Positions 48,233 through 60,545 are shown, numbered from the stretch's first letter. The stretch: DNA of 64,000 nucleotides from Margaritifera margaritifera (GCA_029931535.1 JAQPZY010000516.1:145951-209950); one strand, 5' to 3'. Made by a program: numbers and translations. Notes: a model not told the origin generated them from the sequence alone.

Positions 48233-48289
48233 TGTTTTTACCAGACGATGCTACTATAGTTTATATATGGCGCCTACATGTACATGTTA

Positions 48290-48562
48290 CTATGGATACA
48301 ATGCAAGGCTGGTATTCCCTTTAAAGCCAACCTTAATTTTTTCAATAATCTGTGATATTACTCGGGACTGTACAAGTAACAAGTGTACTAAGTCTCGCTT
48401 GTCAAAAACAATTTTATGAGGTACCAAGCTATGTCTTATATTAAGGTGTTTGAAAATGTCATTGACCTGTTTCAACTGTTGTTTCCATACTTGTGCTTTA
48501 CTACTAAAATCATCTTTTGGAATAAAATGAATTGTTTTAACTATGACTTGTGTCTTATTCAT
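48290..48562 (-). CDS. Unknown 90-residue protein, unit 10/11 junction
   Basis: Full-length type-B form, same as the unit 9/10 copy. Confidence 0.5.
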   Translation of the reverse strand: MNKTQVIVKTIHFIPKDDFSSKAQVWKQQLKQVNDIFKHLNIRHSLVPHKIVFDKRDLVHLLLVQSRVISQIIEKIKVGFKGNTSLALYP

Positions 48563-49010
48563 ATCAGCACTTATCTAACTTCACTTTGGTGATATTGGAA
48601 AAATCACATTATGTCATATTATGTAATAACCAGGTCAAAGGTCAATGCACTCATTAGTATGTACCTCTCCTACTCCTAAAGGTACATTACATACAAATTA
48701 AAGGACTTTATATGTCTTTAATAGACACAGAACTTAACATCAGGGACATGTTGACATGACCCATATTAGTATTTAGTAAATGTTGTCAACACCTTTCACT
48801 GGCTTAAGATACATGAGGTCACTAACCCCAGTCCTTGCACACAGGGCAGCATCCCCCATCCCTTCTGTAACATAAATTAAAAGCTTTCCTCCCTTATGTA
48901 GTGACTAACATTCAAGTAATGAGCCATTCTGTGATCATACACTGTAGATCACAGCTTGTAAGCACTTATTTTTGAATTTGGGTGACTTTTTGGTTATAAA
49001 AAATAGAAAA

Positions 49011-51516
49011 ATGCCAAGAAAAACTAGTAAGTGGAGCAATTCCAAGGGAGTTAAAAATAGGAGGAAAGTGTGTTTCCAAAACGGAAATGTACCTTATAAT
49101 AAAGGAATCATATATGAAAAGAACAAAGAAGAGAAAATTGAGAAGAAAAAGTTTGTTCGCCTTACCAAAGACAAATATGTGGAGGCAGTACCCCAGCAGT
49201 ACAAGGACAATCCGAATGCACCTGTGCTATTACGTCCCCTACCAGCACAAAAACTTCAGGTGGAACAGTACGCATATCCATCTGAAATAAAAGGGTAAAT
49301 AATTTAAATCATACAAACGCATGTAATTTATATTGGTTCTACACATCAAATTAAAAATAATTGGTTTCAGTTAAATAGGAAAAAAAAAAAAAATCTTAAC
49401 CTTTAAGCTTTGCTCTGAGAAATTATTTAAGCAATTTTAATGTAATTTGCATCATGATTTAGTGATACTATAATATTGTATTATCAATCTTCTCAATATT
49501 GTCAGAAGCAAGTACTGAAAATGTGGCTTTTTATTTCTTGAAAAAAAATATGTATTATGAAGGGAGATAACTGAGGACAAAACCTACATGTGTAGTCATT
49601 TTCTTTCCATGACTGAATTTTCCATGTAATACAAATTATTTCACATAAAAGTGAATTAACTTATATGCATTAAAGTAAAGGCAAATACAATATCAGAAAG
49701 TGAGAGCTTACAAATTAGGGATCTACATATATATTTATAAATACATATACATGTAACAGAGAGCCTGAGGGTAGTTATGATTTAATTTTCTTGTCAGAGA
49801 TGAGGAGTCTGCCACATATGGAATAATGCATGTGCAGCAGAATGCAGTTATGTGGAACACTGTCTTCCGGGAACATGCCCAAATATCCCCAAGCTGTTCT
49901 GGGTTCTTACAATGGGATCAGAAGTCAGAAGAGCAATGGGGTCTTGCATGGAGGGAACGGGCAAAATGTGACCAGTGTGGCTACTTATCAGAAATGTTTA
50001 ACCTCTATGAGGAAATTTCAAAAGAAACCGTTGGACGGAAGACAGCAAAAATCAACAAAGGATTACAAGTAGGGCTGATACAAGTGTCCATGGGAAATGC
50101 TGGCTTAAGGAAATTGCTCTTGTCTGCCAATATTCCTGCTCCTTCCACAAAGGGGATGCAAAAAAATTTCAAACAAAATTTGTAATGAGATAATACAAGA
50201 GAATATTTTGGATATGAGGGCTCGGAGACAAAATTTAAGAGAAATTAATATGGCAAGGGGGAACCCACCTGATATCATTGATGTACAAGGCGATGGTTTG
50301 TACAATAATCCTTTGTATTCTGGGGTTGGAAAAACTCCATTTCAGCCAGCAACACAAGTATGCTACTTACAGGCTGAAAATGAAACATCAAATAATGACA
50401 TTATTGCCCTAACTGTTAAAAATAAATTGTGTTCTCATCACAAACAACACAAATTAGATGAACTTAATGTAAAAAACAAGAATTGTGATTGTACTGCAAA
50501 TATAACTATGGAAACTAATATTGGCAATGAGGAAACTTGGGCCTTGGAATGTCTTCGTAACCTAAAAGAAGATAATTTTGAAGTGCAAAATATAACCACT
50601 GATCCAGACACAAGCAGCTACAGGGCTGCAGTGAACCTGTACAATGAGGGGCTCACTCAGACCATCCCTAAAAACTTTATTGATACCAGACATTTTTCAG
50701 AAAACCATAGGAAATATATAAAAAAAAGTGCCAACATTTGGTTCCTATGATGCCAGGGTGTACCAAAGCTGCTAGACAAAAAATGCGTGACAGGTTTGCC
50801 ATTGACCTGAGTCAACGGTGTCGGGTGGAGTTTGAAAATGCATTTAATAGACTTCACGGGGATACTGACAGAGTCAAGGGTTGCCTATCATACAGTGTAG
50901 ATGCTATTGTACAGTGTTACCAGGGAGATCATAGTCTGTGTAGTGATAATTCATATGCATGCAAGGGTAACTGGTTTGAAAAAAAATCCATACTTACCAT
51001 TCAATTTTAAAATGCATGTAACAAAGCAGTCAGAGGGCACATTGCGGGATTGTATTAATTATCATTTGGGACCATTAAATCTGGAGAAAACAAAATTTAA
51101 CACAAATACTCAAAAGGTTGAGGCAGCAAACAGGGTTATAAGGCGATCATTGCCAAGATATGTAACTTGGACAAGAAATTTTCCTGGTAGAGCACACAGT
51201 GCTGTGCACTCTTTAAATAATGGACCTGGGGAATCCATAGTAAAACTATGCGATGCAATTGGATGTCGTGTTGCATCTGGGACTAGGGTCGCTCAGACAC
51301 TAGCTCAGGAACAGAAGATTTTTACACGTTATAAAGGTTATAAAAAGTCACTGGCATATAAAAGAAGAAGACATGAGAAAAGAATTTATCTGTATAAACT
51401 ATATGAAGAATTTCAAGAGGAAAAAAAAATACAAAAAAGGGCTATTATTGCCAACTGTTAAAAAGAAAAGGGGCAAGGAAGACCATATGTATAATAAATT
51501 ACCAAAAATTACTTAA
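49011..51516 (+). pseudogene. Mutator-like transposase, unit 11 (type B)
   Basis: Exons begin at 49011 and 49798. The intron lost about 16 bp near 49380 (ccaacaaaattttgag absent). Breaks lie at the shared 7-A run (50160-50166), and at extra As in 50979-50986 and 51421-51429. Confidence 0.72.
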
Positions 51517-51527
51517 TCCAGCATATC

Positions 51528-51917
51528 CTATATGACACAAAGTGGTCTATGACAATCGGAACACCTTCCTTGAGCCCTACAGTGTTCTCTGTCCTGGTTT
51601 ATAGCATGCTGTTCTAGGACTAGATGGTTGCTATTTATACATGATTTATTATGACATATATGTGAAATATCTAATTGGTGACCAAAATCATCAATACGTG
51701 GTATATTGTGTTTAAATAAATTATTTTGTCGCATGTATGACATTCTATGACCTGCCTCCACTGATGCTGAACCATCCGGCCATACAACTCTCTGTCTGCC
51801 ATAGCCATCTTTATCAAATGCACCCCTCCAAAGCCAACATGTGTTATTTCCTGAAGATTTTATGCATTTTGTAGCTAAAAGTCTGTCAATATTGGACCAA
51901 AACTTCTCAATATCCAT
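51528..51917 (-). CDS. His-Cys box endonuclease, unit 11
   Basis: Intact, identical in protein to unit 1; the last intact copy in the array. Confidence 0.85.
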   Translation of the reverse strand: MDIEKFWSNIDRLLATKCIKSSGNNTCWLWRGAFDKDGYGRQRVVWPDGSASVEAGHRMSYMRQNNLFKHNIPRIDDFGHQLDISHICHNKSCINSNHLVLEQHAINQDREHCRAQGRCSDCHRPLCVI

Positions 51918-51973
51918 TGTTTTTACCAGACGATGCTACTATAGTTTATATATGGCGCCTACATGTACATGTT

Positions 51974-52248
51974 ACTATGGATACAATGCAAGGCTGGTAT
52001 TCCCTTTAAAGCCAACCTTAATTTTTTCAATAATCTGTGATATTACTCGGGGACTGTACAAGTAACAAGTGTACTAAGTCTCGCTTGTCAAAAACAATTT
52101 TATGAGGTACCAAGCTATGTCTTATATTAAGGTGTTTGAAAATGTCATTGACCTGTTTCAACTGTTGTTTCCATACTTGTGCTTTACTACTAAAATCATC
52201 TTTTGGAATAAAATGAATTGTTTTAACTATGACTTGTGTCTTATTCAT
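51974..52248 (-). pseudogene. Unknown ORF, unit 11/12 junction, frameshifted
   Basis: Type-B form. An extra G near 52050 (tcggggact for tcgggact) ends the frame after about 70 codons. Confidence 0.55.
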
Positions 52249-52702
52249 ATCAGCACTTATCTAACTTCACTTTGGTGATATTGGAAAAAATCACATTATG
52301 TCATATTATGTAATAACCAGGTCAAAGGTCAATGCACTCATTAGTATGTACCTCTCCTACTCCTAAAGGCTACATTACATAAAAATTAAAGGACTTTATA
52401 TGTCTTTAATAGACACAGAACTTAACATCAGGGACATGTTGACATGACCCCATATTAGTATTTAGTAAATGTTGTCAACACCTTTCACTGGCTTAAGATA
52501 CATGAGGTCACTAACCCCAGTCCTTGCACACAGGGCAGCATCCCCCATCCCTTCTGTAACATAAATTAAAAGCTTTCCTCCCTTATGTAGTGGACTAACA
52601 TTCAAGTAATGAGCCACTTCTGTGATCATACACCTGTAGATCCCAGCTTGTAAGCACTTATTTTTGAATTTGGGTGACTTTTTGGTTATAAAAAATAGAA
52701 AA

Positions 52703-55280
52703 ATGCCAAGAAAACTAGTAAGTGGAGCAATTCCAAGGGAGTTTAAAAATAGGAGGAAAGTGTGTTTCCAAAACGGAAATGTACCTTATAATAAGGAATC
52801 ATATATGAAAAGAACAAAGAAGAGAGAAAATTGCAGAAGACAAAGTTTGTTCGCCTTACCAAAGACAAATATGTGGAGGCAGTACCCCAGCAGTACAAGG
52901 ACAATCCGAATGCACCTGTGCTATTACGTCCCCTACCAGCACAAAAACATCAGGTTGGAACAGTACGCATATCCATCTGAAATAAAAGGGTAAATAATTT
53001 AAATCATACAAACGCATGTAATTTATATTGGTTCTACACATCAAATTAAAAATAATTGGTTTCAGTTAAATAGGACCAACAAAATTTTGAGAAAAAAAAA
53101 AATCTTAACCTTTAAGCTTTGCTCTGAGAAATTATTTAAGCAATTTTAATGTAATTTGCATCATGATTTAGTGATACTATAATATTGTATTATCAATCTC
53201 CTCAATATTGTCAGAAGCAGAGTACTGAAAATGTGGCTTTTTATTTCTTGAAAAAAAATATGTATTATGAAGGGAGATAACTGAGGACAAAACCTACATG
53301 TGTAGTCATTTTCTTTCCATGACTGAATTTTCCATGTAATACAAATTATTTCACATAAAAGTGAATTAACTTATATGCATTAAAGTAAAGGCAAAATACA
53401 ATATCAGAAAGTGAGAGCTTACAAATTAGGGATCTACATAATATATTTATAAATACATATACATGTAACAGAGAGCCTGAGGGTAGTTATGATTTAATTT
53501 TCTTGTCAGAGATGAGGAGTCTGCCACATATGGAATAATGCATGTGCAGCAGAATGCAGTTATGTGGAACACTGTCTTCCGGGAACATGCCCAAATATCC
53601 CAAGCTGTTCTGGGTTCGTTACAATGGGATCAGAAGTCAGAAGAGCAATGGGGTCTTGCATGGAGGGAACGGGCCAAAATTGTGACCCAGTGTGGCTACT
53701 TATCAGAAATGTCTTAACCTCTATGAGGAAATTTCAAAAGAAACCAGTTGGACGGAAGACAGCAAAAATCAACAAAGGAATACAAGTAGGGCTGAACAAG
53801 TGTCCATGGGAAATGCTGGCTTAAGGAAATTGCTCTTGTCTGCCAATATTCCTGCTTCCTTCCACAAAGCGGGATGCAAAAAATTTTCAAACAAAATTTG
53901 TAATGAGATAATACAAGAGAATATTTTGGATATGGAGCGGCTCGAGACAAAATTTTAAGAGAAATTAATATGAGCAAAGGGGGAACCCACCTAGATATCT
54001 ATACGATGTACCAGGCGATGTATTGTACAATATATCCTTTGTATTCTTGGGGTTGGAAAAAACTCCATTTCAGCCAGCACAACACAAGTATGCTACTTAC
54101 AGGCTGAAAATGAAAACATCAAATAATGAACATTATTGCCCTAACTGTTAAAAAATAAATTGAGCTTTTCTCCATCAGCAAATCAACACAAATTAGATGA
54201 ACTTAATCAGTAAAAAACACGACATTGTGGATTGTACTGCAAATATAACTATGGAAACTAATATTGGCAATGAGGAAACTCTTGGGCACTTGAGAATGTC
54301 TTCCGTAACCTAAAGAAGAGAAGACTACTTTTGAAGGCAAAACTATAACCATGCACTCCAGACACAAGCAGCTACAGGGCTGCAGTGAACCTGTACCATG
54401 AGGGGCTCACTCAGACCATCCCTAAAAACTTTATTTATACCAGCACCATATTACAGAAAACCATAGGAAATATATAAAAAAGAGGGCCAACATTTTGGTT
54501 CCTATGATGCAAGGGGTGAACCAAGACTGCCTAGACAAAAAAATCGTTGACAGGTTTGCCATTGACCTGAGTCAATCGGTGTCGGGTGGAGTTTGGAAAA
54601 TGCATTTTATAGACTTAATGGGGAATACTGACAGAGGCAAGGGGTTGCCTATCATACAGTGTAGGATGCTATTGTACAGTAGTTTACCAGGGAGATCATA
54701 GTCTGAGTAGTGATAATTCATAAGCATGCAAGGTACTGGTTTGAAAAAAAGTCCATATCTTACCATTCAATTTTAAAATGCATGTAACAAAGCTGTCAGA
54801 GGGCACATTGCGGGATTGTATTTAATTATCGTTTGGGGACCATTAAAATCTGGAGTGTAACAAAATTTAACACAAATACTCAAAAGGTTGAGGCAGCAAA
54901 CAGGGTTATATGCAGATCATTGCCAGATATGTACTTGGACAAGAATATTTCCTGGTAGAGCACACAGTGCGTGCACTCTTTAAATAAGGGACCTGGGGAA
55001 TCCATAGTAAAACTATGCGATGCAATGGATGTCGTGTTGCATCTGGGACTAGGGTCGCTCAGACACTAGCTCAGGAACAGAAGATTTTTACACGTTATAA
55101 GGTTATATAAAAGTCCACTGGCATATAAAAGAAGAAGACATGAGAAAAGAATTATCTGTATTAACTATATGAAGAATTTCAAGAGGAAAAAAAATACAAA
55201 AAAGGACTATATTGCCAACTGTTCAAAAGAAAAAGGGCAAGGAAGACCATATGTTATATAAATTACCAAAAATTACTTAA
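52703..55280 (+). pseudogene. Mutator-like transposase, unit 12, shattered by indels
   Basis: The same gene order and splice sites are recognisable (exon 2 near 53510), but dozens of 1-3 bp insertions, deletions and substitutions break every long frame. They are densest at about 53590-55270. The intron, with no reason to be spared by selection, has fewer. The pattern fits unpolished long-read error. Confidence 0.75.
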
Positions 55281-55291
55281 TCCAGCATATC

Positions 55292-55684
55292 CTATATGAC
55301 ACAAAGTGGTCTATGACAATCGGAACACCTTCCTTGAGCCCTACAGTGTTCTCTGTCCTGGTTTATAGCATGCTGTTCTAGGACTAGATGGTTGCTATTT
55401 ATACATGATTTATTATGAAAATATATGTGAAATATCTAACTGGTGACCAAAATCATCAATACGTGGTATTATTGTGTTTAAATAAATTATTTTGTCGCAT
55501 GTATGACATTCTATGACCTGCCCTCCACTGATGCTGAACCATCCGGCATACAACTCTCTGTCTTGCCATAGCCATCTTTATCAAATGCACCCCTCCAAAG
55601 CCAACATGTGTTATTTCCTGAAGATTTTATGCATTTTGTAGCTAAAAGTCTGTCAATATTGGACCAAAACTTCTCAATATCCAT
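55292..55684 (-). pseudogene. His-Cys box endonuclease, unit 12, frameshifted
   Basis: Several one-base indels (for example ggtattattg, gccctccac, tcttgccat) break the frame. The first third of the protein, from the ATG at 55682-55684, is intact. From about 55690 the flanking sequence reverts to type A (gacgacgctac, gcgaggctgg). Confidence 0.7.
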
Positions 55685-55775
55685 TGTTTTTACCAGACGA
55701 CGCTACTATAGTTTATATATGGCGCCTACATGTACATGTTACTATGGATACAATGCGAGGCTGGTATTCCCTTTA

Positions 55776-56239
55776 GGTATCACGGTACCAATTGTTTTTC
55801 CATAGACCTTAATGTTAATGTTTGGTGAAATAAAAATACCTTCTCTTCTAATTTATCATGCGTGTCACACACTGTCATAAGAGAACAATATTAGATTGTC
55901 AATTTGACAGTGACAGAACCAGGTACTCCATTGCATTTAAGAGAGATAACTCTGCTGGAACTAGACAGGGGTCAGAGTTGTCCAGTCACAACAGACACAT
56001 TTTCAGTGATGTGTATCACATTTTAAAAAAATCATAAAAAATACAAAACATGATCTACATATGAATTAACATAATCTCACATGTTGCTAAGAGACTCAAC
56101 TTTTTTTTAAGCCAGACAGAAACTACAACTCTTACATAATACACCAATCACAGCTAGTTTTGTTCTTTATTTCTGAATACAATGTTCCTACACCTTAAGC
56201 TCCGCCCCCCTGGGCTTGCGCAATTGGTACCGTGATGCC
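55776..56239. mobile_element. MITE-like element, right copy
   Basis: 464 bp in the same orientation as the left copy, with about nine differences. The 5' terminal repeat is perfect; the 3' one has one mismatch (gatgcc for gatacc). The inner flank is cccttTA from the repeat unit; the outer flank is TAttcggggg, unrelated to the unit. No coding capacity. Confidence 0.9.
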
Positions 56240-57780
56240 TATTCGGGGGTAACTGGGCATTTTAAATAATCTGTAAACCATTCTGTGAATACTGGGTTAG
56301 GCTAATATGATATGGAAAGTAGAGTGAAAATAGCTCTGAATTAGGCTAATTTGATATTGTAAAGTAGAGTTCAAACAAGAATATAAATCAACAAATTATT
56401 TTGCAACACGATACATGTGTTATATTTTTGCATGAATCATTTTTCAGTATGGCGCTGTAATACAAAGATATTGTTGAAATCGCGAAATACTAGTTTGTCT
56501 AAAATCTGGCCGTGGCGGTCGCAATACAGGGATAATCTCACAAGTATTTATAGCAGTGGGGGTTGTTGTTGTTGTTGTTTACCAAACTAAAACGAAAGAA
56601 AACAATATAAAACATCCAAAACAAAAGTGTACACGTTTAAATTAAACTTACAATTTGTAATGGTCTATTTATTGTCCACATTATTAGAAACTCTCAGTTT
56701 ATTTTACGATTTGCAAACAATCTGGAATTCGCTGAATTAGGTTCAGTGTTTTATTTTTTAAATACAGCGTCAGTGAAATAAGTCTGGAAACCCAAAATTT
56801 ACGGTTAATTAGTTTGCAAGGGCCAGTTGGAGGTATATTGATCATCATCGCAGTTATCATCATCATTTTTCTTTTTCTTCTTTTTTTTTGGGCCTGAATT
56901 GTCATAGAGAATTTAGTATTCAATTACTTTCCCGTTAGAAAATCAATTTCCAGAACGTGAGTCAGTCTGAAGATATACCCAAATAGTACTTTTATATGTA
57001 TTTACATATACCAGGTGTGTTGATAGAATTCGCTTTGTAATGGATCTCAGTTTAATGTTGTTAAATTTTGAATGAATACATTAATGAATGAATAAGCCTT
57101 GACTTTAACGAGCAGAGTGTGCACGACTATGCATTGCATGTACACACCCCTCATAGCATTTGTCTCGTGGTTTACATGACACGTCTGTTTATCAGCTCAA
57201 CCGACATTAACCTTATCTCCATGTGACAACACTTTGTTGACGGCACAAGGGTTAGATAAGAGGGGTCAATTCATGCTGAAGGATGTCCTTGTTCCGATTT
57301 TAACCGCCCAGTTCTTGCTGGTTTAAACCTGATAGTCTACATTTAAAATAACAAGGACTTGGTGACATGGTAACATAAGTTAGTATACATTATGGGGTAG
57401 TTGTCAAAATCAAGAATTTTTCTTTCTCAAAATTCCTATTTCTAAGCTTCACCTTATTTTTCAGATGCCAAAAAAGCCAATATTTATAAAAGGAAAATTG
57501 ACATATGGATTTAATTTCAAACTGTATCGCTTCAAAGATGATCACATAGAATAATACATTTTTGAGAAAGCCTGAAATTAGGAGTACACCACAAATCGCC
57601 ACTTCAAGGTCGGCCTTTTGGCACCCATTTACTTTTTCTTCCTTGTAGTAACAAAAGACGTGTATTCAACTGAGTGAGATAACCTTGGATTTACCCTTGT
57701 ACTTTACAAGGAAGTTTTTACCCAAATATCAAAAATGTGTCAACCCGTAAGTATGACAAAACAAACGAAAACAATTCATC
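56240..57780. other. Intergenic, no gene seen
   Basis: AT-rich. A short (TTG)n run lies near 56561-56579 and a T-rich/TTC patch near 56868-56890. Short ORFs here show no domain. Confidence 0.5.
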
Positions 57781-57805
57781 AGAGAGAGAGAGAGAGAGAG
57801 AGAGA
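57781..57805. repeat. (AG)n microsatellite
   Basis: Uninterrupted AG dinucleotides, followed by an AAAG-like decay. Confidence 0.95.
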
Positions 57806-58003
57806 AAGAAAGATAAGTGTTGCAGCACCCGATTTAAACATTCATGTTGAGTAAACAGTTAATGCACATATCAACAACGAGTAATTAATATTGTACTTTA
57901 GTAAGCAAATCCAGATTATCCTTGATAAAACGTGTAGCTTCTAGCTAATTCTTCTAGCTAAGTAACTAGTTTTTGTTCATCTCTTTCTCTCTATCCACCT
58001 TAG

Positions 58004-58106
58004 ATGTATGTATGTATGTATGTATGTATGTATGTATGTATGTATGTATGTATGTATGTATGTATGTATGTATGTATGTATGTATGTATGTATGTATGTA
58101 TGTATG
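58004..58106. repeat. (ATGT)n microsatellite
   Basis: About 26 perfect tandem ATGT units. The perfection suggests recent slippage and probable length polymorphism. Confidence 0.97.
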
Positions 58107-59768
58107 CAAATGATGACCTGTGTTATAAACAGAATAGATAAAAACTAGAAATCTCCCCGTGACGATTTATAATTTACTAATATTATCAGACATTTCCTCG
58201 GCATGATATAGACACCAGGGCGTTAAACACTAATCAACCAACCATACTTTCTTCCTCCAAAAACATCAAAAAAAAAATGGGCTTAGCAGTACAAATATTA
58301 ATCTGTGTATTTCAAACATTTGCACTTTTTCCTCACTTTAAAAGTTGTTTTTTTCTTTCTTTCTCTCTTTCCTAAGCTGTGCTCGGTTTGAATAGGAAGG
58401 ACAACATATCTCAAATGTAAATCTTATAAAATGTGTCCCTGTCACGCGCTTAAAGTTGTCTGATCAAAATGTAAACTCCAACATGTACAATATCAATTAA
58501 AATATGGCTATTCTTTACACTGTAATTTGTATATAATGATAATAAATAATCACAATAATATTTTCATTACATATTGTACATAAATTAACAATAGGAAATA
58601 TAGTGAGAGAAAAGAATTATGTATGTTCAACCTCCATCTTGCCGATCTGCGTGGGTGACTGTTGCCGTGCTACTAAAGATCGGCCTAGACCGTTACATGC
58701 TTTCTAAACTTCCCAGTTTGTAAAATTGTGCAGCTAAAGATAAAATACTGGAATTTTGCCAGGGGTACAAGTTGGGGTAGATCTATTCAGACGTCGACAT
58801 GAAAGGTCTCGAATAAATAGTAGAAGACACTTAAACCAAGTAAATCGTCGACTATTTATATTTTTATATTTATAAATGAAATGAGCAACGCCCAAATAAG
58901 TGCTTCACTGAGACAAATTGGAACGCAATCCGAATAAAATTTGCTCTGCTTACTTTTAACCCCATCAGTGCTCCTGTTATAATACCATTGAACTTTCAAC
59001 ATGCACGAGGCCCATATTGATTGCTTGAGCCGCCTTGTCACAGGAAATTATTCAAAATAGCTATTTAGTGTAAAAAATGTAAGTAAAAAAGAGTTAGGGG
59101 TAGTGTTGGTTAAGTGTAACAGCTATCAGTTGTACATGGAATTAACCTGAATACCTTAATTAAAATCTGACAAGCATGCATTCCACAAAAATCACTGAAA
59201 AGTTTTTATTTTGTATTTTTAATGTAGAAAATATTTTTTTAAAAAGAATCTTTTGAGAGTTAATCCTATTTGTAACTAAAAAAATAAGACAATGTTTTAT
59301 TGATGAAATTTGAGTCATTTTACGTACTTGACTTTGGAACACTCATTCATGAAATTAGCACCTGATTTTTTAGGTGCGGAATTGAAAGCACATGTTTCAA
59401 ACACATGTAAATCCCATACATGCCAGGGGACATATAGCTTTCTCCACAAAGAAGCTTGCATCAAAGATGAGTCTATATTGAGAAATATAGGTTTGATCAT
59501 GAACATTCAGAAATTTAAATTTATTGAATTTTAATATCATGGTGTTTCCATAGGTTTATTATGGAAGCTGAATTAGTATCGTGAGTCTCATAGAGAACAA
59601 TAGCTTTGCAGTGGTTCCACATATTTATGTACAATTAAGTTACTATATATGCAAAATTATAATCTTGTTTGTGGATAATAAGCAAAAGGAATACTTTTTG
59701 TCTACTTCAGAATGCTTTTCCGTGGGACATTACACACGTTTTCAGATATGTCCACTGCTGCCATGAAA
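58107..59768. other. Intergenic; possible SINE tail at 58190-58245
   Basis: Around 58215-58245 the text gggcgttaaacactaatcaaccaacc resembles the 3' end of SINEs common in molluscs; no promoter boxes were found upstream, so at most a fragment. An 8-bp inverted repeat GCCGATCT/AGATCGGC (58641-58648, 58677-58684) closes a 28-nt loop. Small ORFs elsewhere have no recognisable domain. Confidence 0.4.
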
Positions 59769-59818
59769 GTGTGTGTGTGTGGGTGTGTGTGTGGGGGGGG
59801 GGGAGGGGGTGAGTGTGT
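59769..59818. repeat. GT microsatellite grading into a G-run
   Basis: GT repeats followed by an 11-base G run, A, five Gs, then GT again. Prone to slippage and non-B structure. Confidence 0.9.
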
Positions 59819-60545
59819 ACATTTGACTATGCTGGGTGTGTTGTTTTGCATATTGGTTAATATCTATGCAATCAAATATATAAAGTTTAGACAATTTACC
59901 ATTTCTAGAGTAATTATGTTCACCAATCGGATATTTCCAAGTCGTGTTCTGAAGCATTATGCTTTAGATATGATCACTTAGGTCTCTACCACAACGCTGA
60001 TGACACCATGATTCTATGTCCCACCAGTTTCATTCATTGAATATTTTGGAACTTCATACTTTGTATTCGCTTATGCCTACCTTACTTTAGTTTTAAATTA
60101 TACGTGTTCTGGAGAAATCTTAAGTAACTGTTTTCATGTAAATCTCCTTTTCAGAAGATATACTTGTAAATATAGATTGTCACATTGACCTTTTGCTCGT
60201 TTATTGCATAATGTGACAAGGCTGATAATATATTTCAATCTTAAATAGAAGAGAGATAAGTGGTTATATCAAACAAGGTACTCTTGATTAGACGGATGTA
60301 TTTTGAATTTTTTTTTCTGATTTTCTGAAATGAAATGAAGCTCAAATGTTTAAATGTTGCCTGAAATGCATCATTGCTATTGTTGGTATACATGAACTTG
60401 CAATATAATTTAATATTCACTACTGTAATCGTTGACAAGCGGAATAATGCACATTGGCTACTACATGGATTCACAAAGGCGCATCAGACACTTTTTGCGA
60501 CTTTACGCCCTGATGAACATTGCGGACTGACCATTTAATCTTCGT
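59819..60545. other. Intergenic, no gene seen
   Basis: AT-rich sequence with no supported feature. Confidence 0.5.

Larger units (their letters stand above)
11355..55775 (+). repeat. Tandem array: 12 head-to-tail copies of a ~3.7-kb transposase/endonuclease unit
   Basis: Units, counted from TAAAGCCAACC, begin at 11355, 15050, 18746, 22442, 26138, 29834, 33533, 37229, 40929, 44626, 48322 and 52007. Lengths are 3695-3700 bp except unit 11 (3685, small deletion) and unit 12 (3769, many insertions). Each holds a plus-strand Mutator-like transposase gene, a minus-strand His-Cys box endonuclease, and a minus-strand 90-codon ORF that spans the unit junction. The junction reads ggtattcccttTAAAGCC with no inverted repeats, so the copies join directly. 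Units 1-8 are nearly identical (type A), units 9-12 share dozens of variants (type B), and unit 8 is mosaic. Confidence 0.97.

Noticed and set aside
11355..55775. Array units as LTR-bounded or Maverick/viral genome copies
   Set aside because: No LTRs, capsid, polymerase or packaging genes are present; introns persist and only three ORFs occur per unit.
58641..58684. 8-bp inverted repeat as an ncRNA hairpin
   Set aside because: A single short stem with a 28-nt loop is expected by chance in this length of DNA and no promoter is visible.
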